The notes: a model not told the origin generated them from the sequence alone. Positions 21,516 to 30,837 are shown, counted from the first letter of the stretch. The stretch: DNA of 64,000 nt from Linnemannia schmuckeri (GCA_029449235.1 JANATG010000017.1:1380001-1444000), one strand, 5' to 3'. Made by a program: numbers and translations.

Positions 21516-21770
21516 AGTGAGCAAATAGGTGAGCAGTCGATATTTTAACCTTTCGCTCACTCACTTACATGGAATTAGTGCGAAGGTATCCCTTATTTCC
21601 CAACCCTCGCTCGTAGCACTTAAAAATTATAATATATTTCGGGAGAAAACTGTAGATAGGCTGCGAGCAAGCGGTGAACAAGCGTCGAAACTTAAGGGTA
21701 CATTCGCACTAATTCCATGTAAAGTGAGCGAGCGAAGAGTCAAAATATTTGGTCGCTCATTTTACACTTA
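21516..21770. mobile_element. MITE-like TIR element, ~250 bp
   Basis: Left arm TTCGCTCACTCACTTACATG then GAATTAGTGCGAAGGTATCC (21551-21592) matches the inverse of 21695-21745, whose minus strand reads TTCGCTCGCTCACTTTACAT then GGAATTAGTGCGAATGTACC. The arms extend outward to about 21516 and 21770 with more mismatches. The 100-bp centre is AT-rich and non-coding. A 14-bp direct repeat, TTGCTGCGTTTGGC, lies on both sides of the element (21478 and 21865). Confidence 0.7.
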
Positions 21771-22727
21771 GTTTTGGTTTTTGTGAGCAAGTCACCACAT
21801 GTTATTGTACGTATACCATTTCACTTTGTTGAACTGGTTGGGATTCAATAGAGATGAATTATTGCTGCGTTTGGCGCGTCTAAGCCACCACTTAGATACT
21901 CTTGCTAGGATCTCGTAGGAGGTCGTGCTCACATACGGCGCCGACCTCCATCTATCTTAGGTAGTTACCATCGCTCTCAGGTAGCTACCATCGCTCTCAG
22001 TCTATTCCTGACCCTCCATAGATATGACTCTTAGCATAGACGATCTCTCCCCCAACTCCCGTTCCCTATAAGATAGCTAGCTTAGCCTTAGACAGTTCCT
22101 TACTTCTTTTGTTCCTTTTTCCTCATAAAGTTGTCTTCATCATATCTGTTTCCTTGTGGAATGTCCTTCCTGTATTGGATGTTCATCTTTCTCTGTATTA
22201 TCTTCACTCTTGTCCTTCTCGAACTCTACCTCAACAACTCCATTTCCCCTCTTTGTTTCGTCACTCTGCCCCATTATTCAGTCACATGACCGGCCGTTGC
22301 GCCTGGTAGCTGGCGAAGAAAATTGTCTTTCTTCCCATTTTTTTTCTTTGAACTACCTTGGAAAAATAAAACCATTATTTTTCTTTGAACATGAGCCGCT
22401 TGTCTTTGAACATGAGCCAACCAAACGCCTTTAAAAACGACCTGGTCCAACTCCCATCGACACAACGTCCAGAAAAACTTGATCAAGTCAAGCTCCCCTA
22501 CCCCTTCAACTCAAAAAAAATTACACCATCAAGGAGCCCCAGGAGAGGAATCATGAATGGGTAAAGTTACCAGGAACTCTTGGACTGTGCCAGGCGCAAC
22601 GGCCGGTCATGTGACTGAATAATTCATCTTTATCGAATCCCAACCTGTTCAACAAAGTGAAATGGTATACGTACAATAACATATGATGACTTGTTCGCAA
22701 ATACCAAAAAATTCAGTGTAACATGAT
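21757..22727. mobile_element. Larger TIR element hosting a MITE
   Basis: Sequence at 21757-21865 (TTTACACTTAG, GAGCAAGTCACCACATG, TTATTGTACGTATACCATTT, CACTTTGTTGAAC, GGTTGGGATTC, GATGAATTATT) recurs inverted at 22618-22727 with roughly 85-90% identity, making TIRs of about 107 bp around ~970 bp. The interior includes a plausible TATA/promoter stretch near 22,060-22,160 but no transposase, and the 343-bp MITE at 22277-22619 sits directly against the right TIR. The left TIR overlaps the outer edge of the element at 21516-21770. No target duplication was identified. Confidence 0.65.
22277..22619. mobile_element. MITE with perfect 30-bp TIRs and TA duplication
   Basis: The ends 22277-22306 and 22590-22619 are perfect inverted copies (starting TTCAGTCACATGACCGG). 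They are flanked by TA on both sides (22275-22276 and 22620-22621), which fits Tc1/mariner or pogo-type insertion. Inside there is no transposase; TTTGAACATGAGCC is present twice in tandem (about 22385 and 22407). Perfect TIR identity suggests recent mobility. Confidence 0.8.
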
Positions 22728-22914
22728 TTAACTTCAAGTGCAAATACTGCGTCATCTACAGTCACGTACGTATACGTGTACTGCTTGTTAAGAATAGGCC
22801 GATTTTTGCTTAAGGGGTTGATCACGGGATGGACATCGTACATCTAAATCACATTATCACCCACCACAGGCATCTCAATCATTGATATTGCTTTTTATTC
22901 GACTTCTAATCCAT

Positions 22915-23982
22915 TCATGCTTTTTCACTCTCATCGTTCTCTTCGGATTCCGATCGAACAGACTGCTGCGAAGGATACCAGCGACCGCGGGCATACTTGA
23001 TCACGTACACCAACAGCAGAAGCATGGGGACCTCGATCAAGGGGCCAATTGTAGCGGCTAAGGCTTCCTTGGATTTCACACCAAACGTTCCGACTGCAAC
23101 AGCGATCGCAAGCTCGAAATTATTGGAGGCAGCTGTGAAGCACTGTGGCGCGGCAATGTCGTAGGGAACCTTCGTCGCCAAGCACCAAAGCAAGACTCCA
23201 ATAAATACAACTACGAAATATATGATCAACGGAACAGCGGTTCGGAGAACGTTGCCAATATCATTCACAATCTCATGGCCTTGGAGAGCAAACATGACGA
23301 CGATGACATAGAGCAAGGCCAGCAGCGAAAGCTTTCCAACAGCTGGAATAAATCTCTTGGAGTACCATTCGTATCGATACAGAATCCAGCGAGTCAGGAA
23401 GCCGGCCGCTAGTGGGATCCCCATATAGACGAGTACACTCCGGAAGATAATCCACATGTCGATGTGGAATGCGGTTCCTTTGCCGACGATAACAACATAA
23501 AAGTAGGCAAGAGGGCCGTAGAGAAGGATCTGCAGAAGGGAATTGACGGCGACGGTCACTGCACAAAACTCCTGGTTTCCGCCAGCAAGCTGATTCCAGA
23601 TAAGGACCATGGCGATACAACGTGCAACACCGACGAGGATAACGCCGCTCCTGTAATCTGGCAGATCCGGCAGGGTCATCCAGGCGAGGGCAACCATTAG
23701 CAGCGGGGCCACGATCCAGTTGACGACCAAGGAAAAGAGGATTTGGTTCTTCATAAACCTTCCTTTAAAGAGCGTTCCCAACTCCTCGTACTTGATGCGA
23801 CAAAAAACCGGGTACATCATGACAAGCAGGCCGATGGCGATGGGAAGCGATACATCTGCAAACTTGGCAGCGTCCAGTACCGTCTCGACATTAGGTACGT
23901 AGTACCCGATCAGTACTCCTCCGACCATGCAGATGATAATCCACAGAGGTAACAGTGTATCAATGAGCGATAGACCCCACAT
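22915..23982 (-). CDS. ACR3: ACR3 arsenite efflux transporter
   Basis: A 355-residue membrane protein of the bile/arsenite/riboflavin transporter superfamily, ACR3 branch, which expels As(III) across the plasma membrane. About ten hydrophobic segments are visible. Landmarks are CMVGGVLIGYYVPN near the start, GVARCIAMVLIWNQLAGGN with the conserved Cys needed for arsenite transport, FTAASNNFELAIAVAVG, and ATIGPLIEVPMLLLLVYVIK. The C-terminus is an acidic, Ser-rich cytosolic tail. The start is ATG 23982 because a good 3' splice site (TTTCTAG, ending 23985) lies two bases before it. The matching donor GTAAGT at 24082 makes a 98-nt intron in the 5'UTR; the longer open frame reads into that intron. 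Upstream on the same strand is an arsenate-reductase relic, forming an arsenic-detoxification locus. Confidence 0.93.
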   Translation of the reverse strand: MWGLSLIDTLLPLWIIICMVGGVLIGYYVPNVETVLDAAKFADVSLPIAIGLLVMMYPVFCRIKYEELGTLFKGRFMKNQILFSLVVNWIVAPLLMVALAWMTLPDLPDYRSGVILVGVARCIAMVLIWNQLAGGNQEFCAVTVAVNSLLQILLYGPLAYFYVVIVGKGTAFHIDMWIIFRSVLVYMGIPLAAGFLTRWILYRYEWYSKRFIPAVGKLSLLALLYVIVVMFALQGHEIVNDIGNVLRTAVPLIIYFVVVFIGVLLWCLATKVPYDIAAPQCFTAASNNFELAIAVAVGTFGVKSKEALAATIGPLIEVPMLLLLVYVIKYARGRWYPSQQSVRSESEENDESEKA

Positions 23983-23984
23983 AG

Positions 23985-24082
23985 CTAGAAATAAAAGAAA
24001 AGTAGTTAGCAAAGCTAGTACTACTGTTCAGAAATTTGTTCAAGTCATGCCAGTGGGTAAATGAGAACTTACTTCGACTTAC
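23985..24082 (-). other. 5'UTR intron of ACR3
   Basis: Donor CAG|GTAAGT (24082) and acceptor TTTCTAG (23985) on the minus strand, 98 nt, directly before the start codon. Leader introns of this kind can raise expression; that effect here is inference. Confidence 0.7.
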
Positions 24083-24111
24083 CTGTTATAAAACAACAAC
24101 AACTGAAAGAT

Positions 24112-24161
24112 GGATGGGAGGATGGGAGGATGGGAGGATGGGAGGATGGGAGGATGGGAGG
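24112..24161 (+). repeat. 8-bp tandem repeat in the ACR3 leader
   Basis: GGATGGGA is repeated about six times without interruption. On the ACR3 sense strand this is a TCCCATCC array just upstream of the leader intron, in the 5'UTR or core promoter, and its copy number may vary between strains. Confidence 0.85.
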
Positions 24162-24279
24162 AAAGGTGGAGAGAGAGAAGATGGGAGGAGGGGGAGATTT
24201 GAAAGTTGTTTTCAGACTCGAATGGAGTAGTTTTATAACAAAAAAAGGAGGAAGTCTGACTGGTTTTTCATTTGAAGTA

Positions 24280-24485
24280 AGGTTCTAGGCTTAAGCCAGC
24301 CACGCTCACCATAGACTATAGTGCATAACCTATAAGGTACTCGTCAAAAAAGGGAGCTAATAAGCCGAAATCCGCCGCGTAAGATCAAAGTTTGTTTGTT
24401 GTAGAGTTCTAGGCTTCAGCCAGCCGCCCTTAATCATTGGTTATTGTGTATTACCCAGAAGGTGTATGTCGAAATAAAAAAAAGG
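24280..24485. repeat. Diverged tandem pair upstream of ACR3
   Basis: GTTCTAGGCTTAAGCCAGCC (24280) and GTTCTAGGCTTCAGCCAGCC (24407) begin two ~75-bp copies that both continue with a region like ATAGYGYATWACC and end in AAAAAAGG. Spacing is about 127 bp. The function is unknown. They lie between the ArsC relic and the ACR3 leader, so they may be duplicated regulatory DNA. No gene is supported between 24,486 and 24,858, although a short plus-strand frame (YTCTVIRDDVHGEALDSIW) around 24,520 may be a coding relic. Confidence 0.5.
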
Positions 24486-24858
24486 CCTATGAACACTTTC
24501 AATGGATGTTCACGTGTACGACTACACCTGTACAGTAATCCGTGATGACGTCCACGGAGAGGCTCTCGACAGCATATGGAACTGAAGAGAGGCTAATGTA
24601 GCGAACGAGAAAGAAAAAGAGGCAATCGTTCGAAGTGAATTTGAAGGAATCAAATTAGACTTAAGAAGCACTCCAGGCAAATGATATAGGCTGATGGCCA
24701 TCCGATGATAAATTTGTTTCTGCTTGGATTTTGTCCGCATAAAGATAGGAAACACGTATTGGCTTGGGCACTGAATGACATGGCCAGAATCAATGCCATC
24801 ATGTATTTATTACTTCTCTTCAACGCAATATTTTTAGACCTCTACACTCTCAGGCTAT

Positions 24859-25236
24859 CTAGTAGCTATTCTCTGTGATGAAGATCTTGATCTTGGTCTC
24901 GATCTCATTTCGAATCTTTCTAACCTCATCCAAGCTACTGTTCTTTGGATCGGCAATCTGCCAATCGATAATCTTGACGCCTGGGACATAAGGACAGCTC
25001 TCACCACAGCCCATGATGGCAATGATGCTGCAGGTCTGGGTAAGTTCTGGCGTCAACTTGACTGGCTTGATATCGATGTCCTTTTCCAGCGTGGTCTCAC
25101 GCACGACATCATGTACTTCAGATGCTGGATTGGTACCTGCAGAGATGCCCTTGATCTCATCCTGAGTTCTGTGCTTGTTAAAAAACGCAGCTGCCATTTA
25201 AAAGCGTCCTGCATTGTGCACGCATGCGAATATGAC
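24859..25236 (-). pseudogene. ArsC-type arsenate reductase with stop in the P-loop
   Basis: The 112-residue open part matches bacterial low-molecular-weight-phosphatase-type ArsC: MAAAFFNKHR, GISAGTNPASEVHDVV, then TCSIIAIMGCGESCPYVPGV with the Cys pair that forms the redox relay, and WQIADPKNSSLDEVRKIRNEI. In frame just before the first Met is VIFACVHNAGRF followed by TAA, where active enzymes have CVHNAGRSQM. Thus the catalytic Cys loop is present, but Ser has become Phe (TTT) and Gln a stop (TAA), both explained by single C-to-T changes. Starting at the internal Met would remove the catalytic Cys. The role would be reduction of arsenate to arsenite for export by ACR3. A bacterial-type ArsC in a fungus suggests horizontal gain. 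An upstream first exon is possible, since no in-frame ATG precedes the loop. Confidence 0.75.
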
Positions 25237-26239
25237 ATCGGCTATTTTGGTGAATTAAAGAACCTGTGATCCTATTAACCAATGTTAAAGAAGACAAGAG
25301 AATAAGTAAAAATGCCCTAAGCATTGGAGAAAAAGTTGTCTGTAGTTTGAGTGCATAAAAAAAAGGTATGATGATGTACAGAGGAAAGTGCTTTGGAATA
25401 AAGGGGTCAAGGCGAAGAGGTCCAATGAAAAGTGCGCGTATGAAGAAAACTACAAATACTGCTTTACACGGTAAGAAAGCAGAAAGAATGAGTTCGATGA
25501 CTTAACAAATAATGCATAACTTAGGGTTTTGAGCAGTTTCCAAGCCGGCTAAGACTCTATGGAGATCTCTCATTACGATTGAACGAAGACTTTTATCATT
25601 GGGAGACTGCAACGACACTGGAAATAGAGAGAACAAGACGATGGTAACAGGATAGGGAGAACGAGACCGAGAACTGCGGCGCTTTTATACTTTATCGTCT
25701 TTCGTGCAACAATAATTACTACTGCCGGAGTCTATCCTAATAATTTTTTTAAAGTGTTTTTCACGCCATTTCATCAGTGTCCTATATTTGATTATCCGAT
25801 ATCTGGGATGTGGATATACCCAGCCTCCATCTGCCCTGTGAGTCATTCCTGAAATTCTTTGTCGCTCCAGTCGATCATGTACGCTGCTGCGCGTGTAGTA
25901 GGGACTGTAGCTGCCGGATGATATTTCTTGTCTTTTTGTAAGGGTATGGTCTAGATAGCCATGCAATGATTCCAGGAAGAGGAGGAGGAATGAATACCTT
26001 TCGGGTTCAAGATGTGATGAACAGACATAGCAAAAGGAGAATGTTGCTCAAGGGCTTTACAAATGAATGTCGCAGAACCGTAAAGGAAACAGATCGAATC
26101 ACAAAGAATATGGATCTACTCCTACTTCTATATGTGCTCATTCATCTCTTGGTGCCCCCCTTCATATCACCGCTGAGTTTTATTCCTTCCTAGTGTTCTT
26201 GTCTTTTCTCCTTCCATTCACAATACAAATGCTCCCTTG
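25237..26239. other. Unassigned spacer
   Basis: No recognised gene. A minus-strand frame at 25,966-25,685 (93 codons, with RQEISSGSYSPYYTRSSVHD and WVYPHPRYRIIKYRT) has protein-like composition but no family I can name and no partner exon. Confidence 0.3.
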
Positions 26240-26490
26240 TAAAGAACTGGCTTATGGCAGCCAGACATTCATAGTGATGTTGCTTTTTGATCTTTCGATG
26301 TCGACTCTTCTATCATACTGAAGCAGGATTCGGTTAGCGTTGGATTGTTCATCCATTAGTAAGGAACGTGAGCTGGGTTTAGACTGTCATGAGACAAGTC
26401 AGTTCTACCCTACTGATGAAATGTTGTTGCAATCGTACTCGAACTTATTACGAGAGGAACCGTTCACTCGAATAATTGTATATTTTGGTT
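26240..26490 (+). pseudogene. LSU rRNA fragment, third copy
   Basis: ACTGGCTTATGGCAGCC (26247), TGATGTTGCTTTTTGATC, GCGTTGGATTGTTCATCCAT, ACGTGAGCTGGGTTTAGACT, TTCTACCCTACTGATGAAAT and TATTACGAGAGGAACCGTTC follow the LSU rRNA 3' domain, then the match ends in GTATATTTTGG. It overlaps the ends of both other LSU fragments and bridges the point at which they break. Many mismatches at conserved sites mark it as a pseudogene. Confidence 0.88.
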
Positions 26491-27799
26491 CCACAGAGGC
26501 TTTTTCTCTGATGTAAAGGCTTTCTTTATCCGATGCGAGTTTTTCCTCAGGTAGGCTTGACTTGACGACTTATTCTTTCGTATCTTGGCCTGATACTAGA
26601 CTATTAACTATCTACTTCTGTATGTCTTTTAACATCTCCACTTAGACTTCATTGTCAGTCGCTCACGTCTCTTCCATTTCTTGGATCGATTGCTTTAGCA
26701 GATCTATATCTCTCACCACTGCCTTGACTGCTTCGGTTCTTTTACTATCTATCGCCGTCCCCGAGGACTCCACTCCTGTATTACGGACCCTTTCCAGCAA
26801 CTCTATTCGATTGTATTCTCAGCAATTTTTCGGACTTGTGCCTCGCTTGCAGTGTATTTTTTTTTCTAAGGTAGAGATACTCGTCCGTGCCTTGCTTGAA
26901 GTGTAAAAAATATATCGCATAATTTTGGTGGCGTATCACGTGATGTTCTTGTTGTGGGGGGTCTTGAGGGGAGTTGCCCTTGGTTGGCCGAGTCGTTGGC
27001 GGCAGTGCCAGGTGTGACAGGGTCACTAGTCGAGGAAGAGGGAGAAGGGAAAGTGGAGTTCTCCTCTACAACCCCTGTATTCAAAGGTGTGTCTCCAGGA
27101 TCGACGGGCATAACTCAGATAGCAGGCAAACGAGGAAAAAAGGATGTGTATGTGTGTATGTGTGTGTGTTGTGTGTCTTCTCAATATCGCAATAAAAAAC
27201 AGTGACTCTCAAGACCTGCTCGTATCGTGGAAGAAGATGATTTATGTCAATAGCTATTCTCTAAAGACTGGAAACTACTACTGCTCCTAATGGTCAAAAA
27301 GGTACAGTGCTTACCTGCTCGTATCGTGGAAGAAGGTGCTTTTCCAGACACTCGCAGGCAAAATGGCCATCAAAAGCTAAGCCACTCAAAATCATCACAT
27401 TGTCACTTCGCCCAACAAAAGAATAATTCCCAAGTACACACGAGTACAAACCAGCAACTACCCCCAGTTCTGGGTCCCCACTGTCCGTATCCAGCTATCC
27501 AAGTCTGGATCCCATTACCATCATCGAGATACCTTAGTTCTAGGCCTCTCCCTAGTCCCATCACCTCCATTCAGTTGCCATTCATTTCTCCCCATCTTGT
27601 TTTCTATGATTGTCTAAACCTTCACTTGCCATCTCTGGTCAGCCGGCTCTGAGTATAGACTTCTGTTCTTTCTCTATGCCACTCTCTCAACGCGTGTAAA
27701 TACCCTGTCCATTTTCTCCTCATTTCTTCAGTCAGCAATAAAACCATTCCTTCTTCTTTCACCAGCTCACCCATACCTACCTTTTTTCCACACAAACAT
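26491..27799. other. Unassigned spacer with short repeats
   Basis: No gene supported. Visible structure: a local duplication GTGCCTCGCTTGCAGTG / GTGCCTTGCTTGAAGTG (26837 and 26888); a direct repeat ACCTGCTCGTATCGTGGAAG at 27214 and 27313; and from about 27,480 to 27,790 a pyrimidine-rich, TATA-free stretch with CAATAAAACC near 27,735 that could be another decayed LTR. Confidence 0.35.
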
Positions 27800-27965
27800 A
27801 CACAACTTTAGTCATCTTGTTCCAGTTCTTGGCAAAGAGAAGATGAAGAGAGTTAGAACAGGCGATGTTATTAAGAGAGAGGGGTATTGTATTACTGTGC
27901 AAGGGGCACGGTGATGGAGGCGTGGTTGAGGGCGAAGTAAAAGATTAGCGTATGATACTGCTACA
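27800..27965 (-). mobile_element. Solo LTR remnant, family L1
   Basis: On the minus strand it starts TGTAGCAGTATCATACGC and continues CTAATCTTTTACTTCGCCCT, CAACCACGCCTCC and TGTTCTAACTCTCTTC, closely following the plus-strand copy at 13450. The AATAAACAG core is degraded and the far end is unclear, so only about 165 bp are assigned. Confidence 0.55.
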
Positions 27966-28255
27966 CCGCATATTAATTGGTTCACTGGAGACACAAAGGC
28001 CTGGTGCTGACCAGAACATTCAGCAAATAGCAAGGCGGCCACCTAGACCTATAGGCTTGGTTTATACTCTGTGGATGGGCAAGTGGCATGCGTAGATCCT
28101 GTGACATGGAGAACCTTGCAAATAGCAACACCGGTGCGAATGCTTAGCTGGCACAAGCCATTTAGTGGCATTATTAGCATTATAAACAATACAGACGAAT
28201 AAATTATTGTATTACACGTTAGGCAAGCGATGTCTGAAACGTAAGTTTAATCTAC
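27966..28255. other. Spacer, nothing seen
   Basis: Short unassigned stretch between the LTR remnant and the 3' end of the DUF1917-like gene. Confidence 0.3.
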
Positions 28256-28696
28256 CTAGTCAATAGGGTAACGGTAAATATGGGTTTTTTTCGAACCATT
28301 CTTTGTGTATAATCCTGCATGTGTCTGTTCGTCCGTTTTGTAATACATGGGCTTGTTGTACTTCAACTTCTCGTACAAGGTGACAGCAATCCTATACACC
28401 TCCTCCTGATCCATATAATCACTTGTGTACACAATGACAACACCTGACTTGGAGCTTGTCGCATTGGGATTTTCTTTTGCAGTGGAGCATTTTGCCAAGC
28501 CTCCCAGCATATCCTGCTCAACAAGTCGTTTTACAGCAGCCCACTTTTCGTCAAGGACAGACTTGTCATAAAATAACATCCATTTTCCTGTACGTGGACC
28601 GCCTAGAAATTCCTTGGATGGCGACTTGACCCATACCCAATATTCGTTAAACGTCTCGGTAGGGATCAAGGTTCGAACAGCTGCTGTGTTGGACAT
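28256..28696 (-). CDS. DUF1917/BLES03-like (eIF4E-fold) protein
   Basis: A 146-residue single-exon protein. It has WVWVKSPSKEF, GKWMLFYDKSVLDEKWAAVK, AKCSTAKENPNA, VVIVYTSDYMDQEEVYRIA, and near the C-terminus KPMYYKTDEQTHAGLYTKNG. The order W...GKWM...W...AKVST...VYT.D..D.EDV.R...YK.D..TH.GIY is that of the UPF0696/DUF1917 family, which adopts an eIF4E-like fold and has no agreed function. No membrane segment or signal peptide. The first ATG is used; the family resemblance begins at about residue 17. The assignment is from pattern recognition, so moderate certainty. Confidence 0.6.
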   Translation of the reverse strand: MSNTAAVRTLIPTETFNEYWVWVKSPSKEFLGGPRTGKWMLFYDKSVLDEKWAAVKRLVEQDMLGGLAKCSTAKENPNATSSKSGVVIVYTSDYMDQEEVYRIAVTLYEKLKYNKPMYYKTDEQTHAGLYTKNGSKKTHIYRYPID

Positions 28697-29766
28697 GTCG
28701 AGTTTGGAGAAGGAACTTCTATACCAGGTATGAATGGATAACTATCCATGATTAGTTTGAGAATGAACCTTAATTGCACATGCATACAGATAAGGTTAAT
28801 TTTGTTCGGCAGAGAACAATTCCAGCGGAGAAAATTAATTGCATATGGCAGTGGGAAGACTTCATCGGAAGCATTCTTTTGTTTACGATGAAGTAAAGTC
28901 AAGTGAAATCCACCTTTGACAAGATCCGCTACACTCTACCTATGTCAAGGTCAAACCTATTGCAAAGCCCCAGTCATATATTGTTTTTCTCTCTTCGATG
29001 AGACAGAAACACCCAGCTTCTTTTTGCAAAGTCAAATATAACATGTCATAGTTCTGTTTGGACAAATAATCCAACAAAAAGATCAAATAACTTACCTCTA
29101 CAGACAGAGTGAAATGGCGAAAGAAAAAGATTGCGTGCTCAACTAGGAGGTGCTCCGAGAGGATGAAGAGAGCCGTGCAATAGCAAGAGGGGCAAAAGAA
29201 AGAGTGAAAATGGCTTGGAAAGGATAAGTGAACAGCGGTGCAAAGAAAGAACTGAACGAGGAAAAGCAAGGGTGTTGCAACAAGCGAAGTGTATTTATGG
29301 TCAAGGAGAGGATACAAGGGTAAGAGGAGCGAGAGCAAGCAGGGCAAGGGAGGAAGAGAAAGTGGGGCAGTGAATGAGATTCTTTGTTTCTATGATACAG
29401 CTATATATATATATGAGTGTTTGCCAATGTCTAGTCGAGTCATTTTTATGAAGATGGATAAAGAGCGATAATCAGGTGTTTGTGTAACTATGCTTCACAA
29501 AACATTGGTGAAAGTCAGCAGCAAGATATTGCATGAAGGTAATACTTTAGTGGCAATCGGCATGACCGAAACGCGGAGCAAATATCAGTTATTGCTTATG
29601 TTAGATGTAGCCTACAATGAAGGATATGAGCTTAATGGTTAGAAGTAGGAAGCGGAGTCTTCCTCGTATCGGGCTGGATCCATCTGCGGGGAAATTTGAA
29701 AGTCGGAGCTACTCGATATCTGGCGCGCATTGTTGATGTAATTAAGGAAAGGAGAGCATTTATTGG
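28697..29766. other. Spacer, no gene supported
   Basis: Contains the upstream region of the DUF1917-like gene, low-complexity purine-rich sequence (29,120-29,370) and a TATATATATA tract near 29,402. No recognisable protein. Confidence 0.35.
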
Positions 29767-30375
29767 TCATTTGAAGGGGACATAACGATTAAGTAGAGTG
29801 TGATCCAGAGCGGTGACAGGGGCCACAGCAGTCAGTAACCGACACGCCGCTCTATGGTCCGACCAGTTGTCGGTCTGGCACTCTCGTGAGCAATAAAAAG
29901 TCTGCTTGCACTTGGCGCAACGTAGAGAGGCCTGTTTTCCACACTTTCTGCAAACACGAGGGGTTATGTCGCGATGAGTGTCGATGATTACTGATAAAGG
30001 GTAAGGCACTGCGTAGACAAAGGCCGCGTCCTCGATACGAAGACCTTCGGACGAGTCCAGAAACCAATGCTGTCGGGCATATCGCACAAAGATAGTGTTG
30101 CCAGCTTTCAAACGCGAGGTATCCAAGGTTTCGTCTGAATCTAGATAGAAAGTGACATACACTTCCAAGCCTTTGCGATCTCTCACTGTTAGGCGATGGC
30201 GTAGAAATGGCACTTTGGCGAGCGTATCGTCGACAATTTCTCCCATGAAGCACCAGTGATATGTGGGATCGATGGGTACGCCTTCGTCAATACTATCTAA
30301 GAGTTGGAAGTTGTCGATATCGGATGGCAATTGTTTAAATGCGGGAAAATATCGGAGATCTAGAAGGACATTCAT
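29767..30375 (-). CDS. MYND zinc-finger protein
   Basis: A 202-residue protein starting MNVLLDLRYFPAFKQLP. Residues about 142-178 form a complete MYND finger: CRKCG, LRCAKCKQTFYC, SRECQ, and the closing H-R-A-A-C, i.e. seven Cys and one His in the correct order. MYND fingers mediate protein-protein contacts, often in chromatin or signalling complexes. Residues 40-125 (MGEIVDDTLAKVPFL, RDRKGLEVYVTFYLD, KAGNTIFVRYARQHWFLD) form a beta-rich domain resembling a small OB-like barrel. A GTAG acceptor-like site lies just upstream of the ATG, so an additional 5' exon cannot be excluded. Partners are unknown. Confidence 0.85.
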   Translation of the reverse strand: MNVLLDLRYFPAFKQLPSDIDNFQLLDSIDEGVPIDPTYHWCFMGEIVDDTLAKVPFLRHRLTVRDRKGLEVYVTFYLDSDETLDTSRLKAGNTIFVRYARQHWFLDSSEGLRIEDAAFVYAVPYPLSVIIDTHRDITPRVCRKCGKQASLRCAKCKQTFYCSRECQTDNWSDHRAACRLLTAVAPVTALDHTLLNRYVPFK

Positions 30376-30837
30376 AATGACTGGGGCTACCAAAATGGCC
30401 GAGTTATTTCACTGATAAAAACTACATGCGCAGGCATCTGACACTGAGAATATGAATATGGTTTATACCCTGATTGCAGTGAGCGAGCAGGAGATGTGGA
30501 GCTAGAAGACATGCCTCAGGTCTTGTTTATATCATGTTTTTTAGATTATGATTTCATACCTCTGTCATGGTAAGTGTATGTATGCTTATATCAGAGTTAT
30601 AGTCGACTGTTTGCTGACCAGATGCACGGGCCACATGCTAGACCTTAGGTTTTTATTTTCCCGGATGTATAGTGAGACAATTGTCGATAGGCGTTCTTTT
30701 GACACTAATAGAACAACGACTCTAGACCTGGCACCTGGTGCCTCGGCTCATCCCAAAGTTGCCCTCTTTTTGACACAGTTATCATATGGGGTCGCACGTG
30801 ACTTGAGTCGCATGAATCAGTGTCAATCGACGGGATA
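30376..30837. other. Spacer before the pogo-like element
   Basis: Nothing supportable. A 96-codon plus-strand frame here has no family features and is probably chance. Confidence 0.35.
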
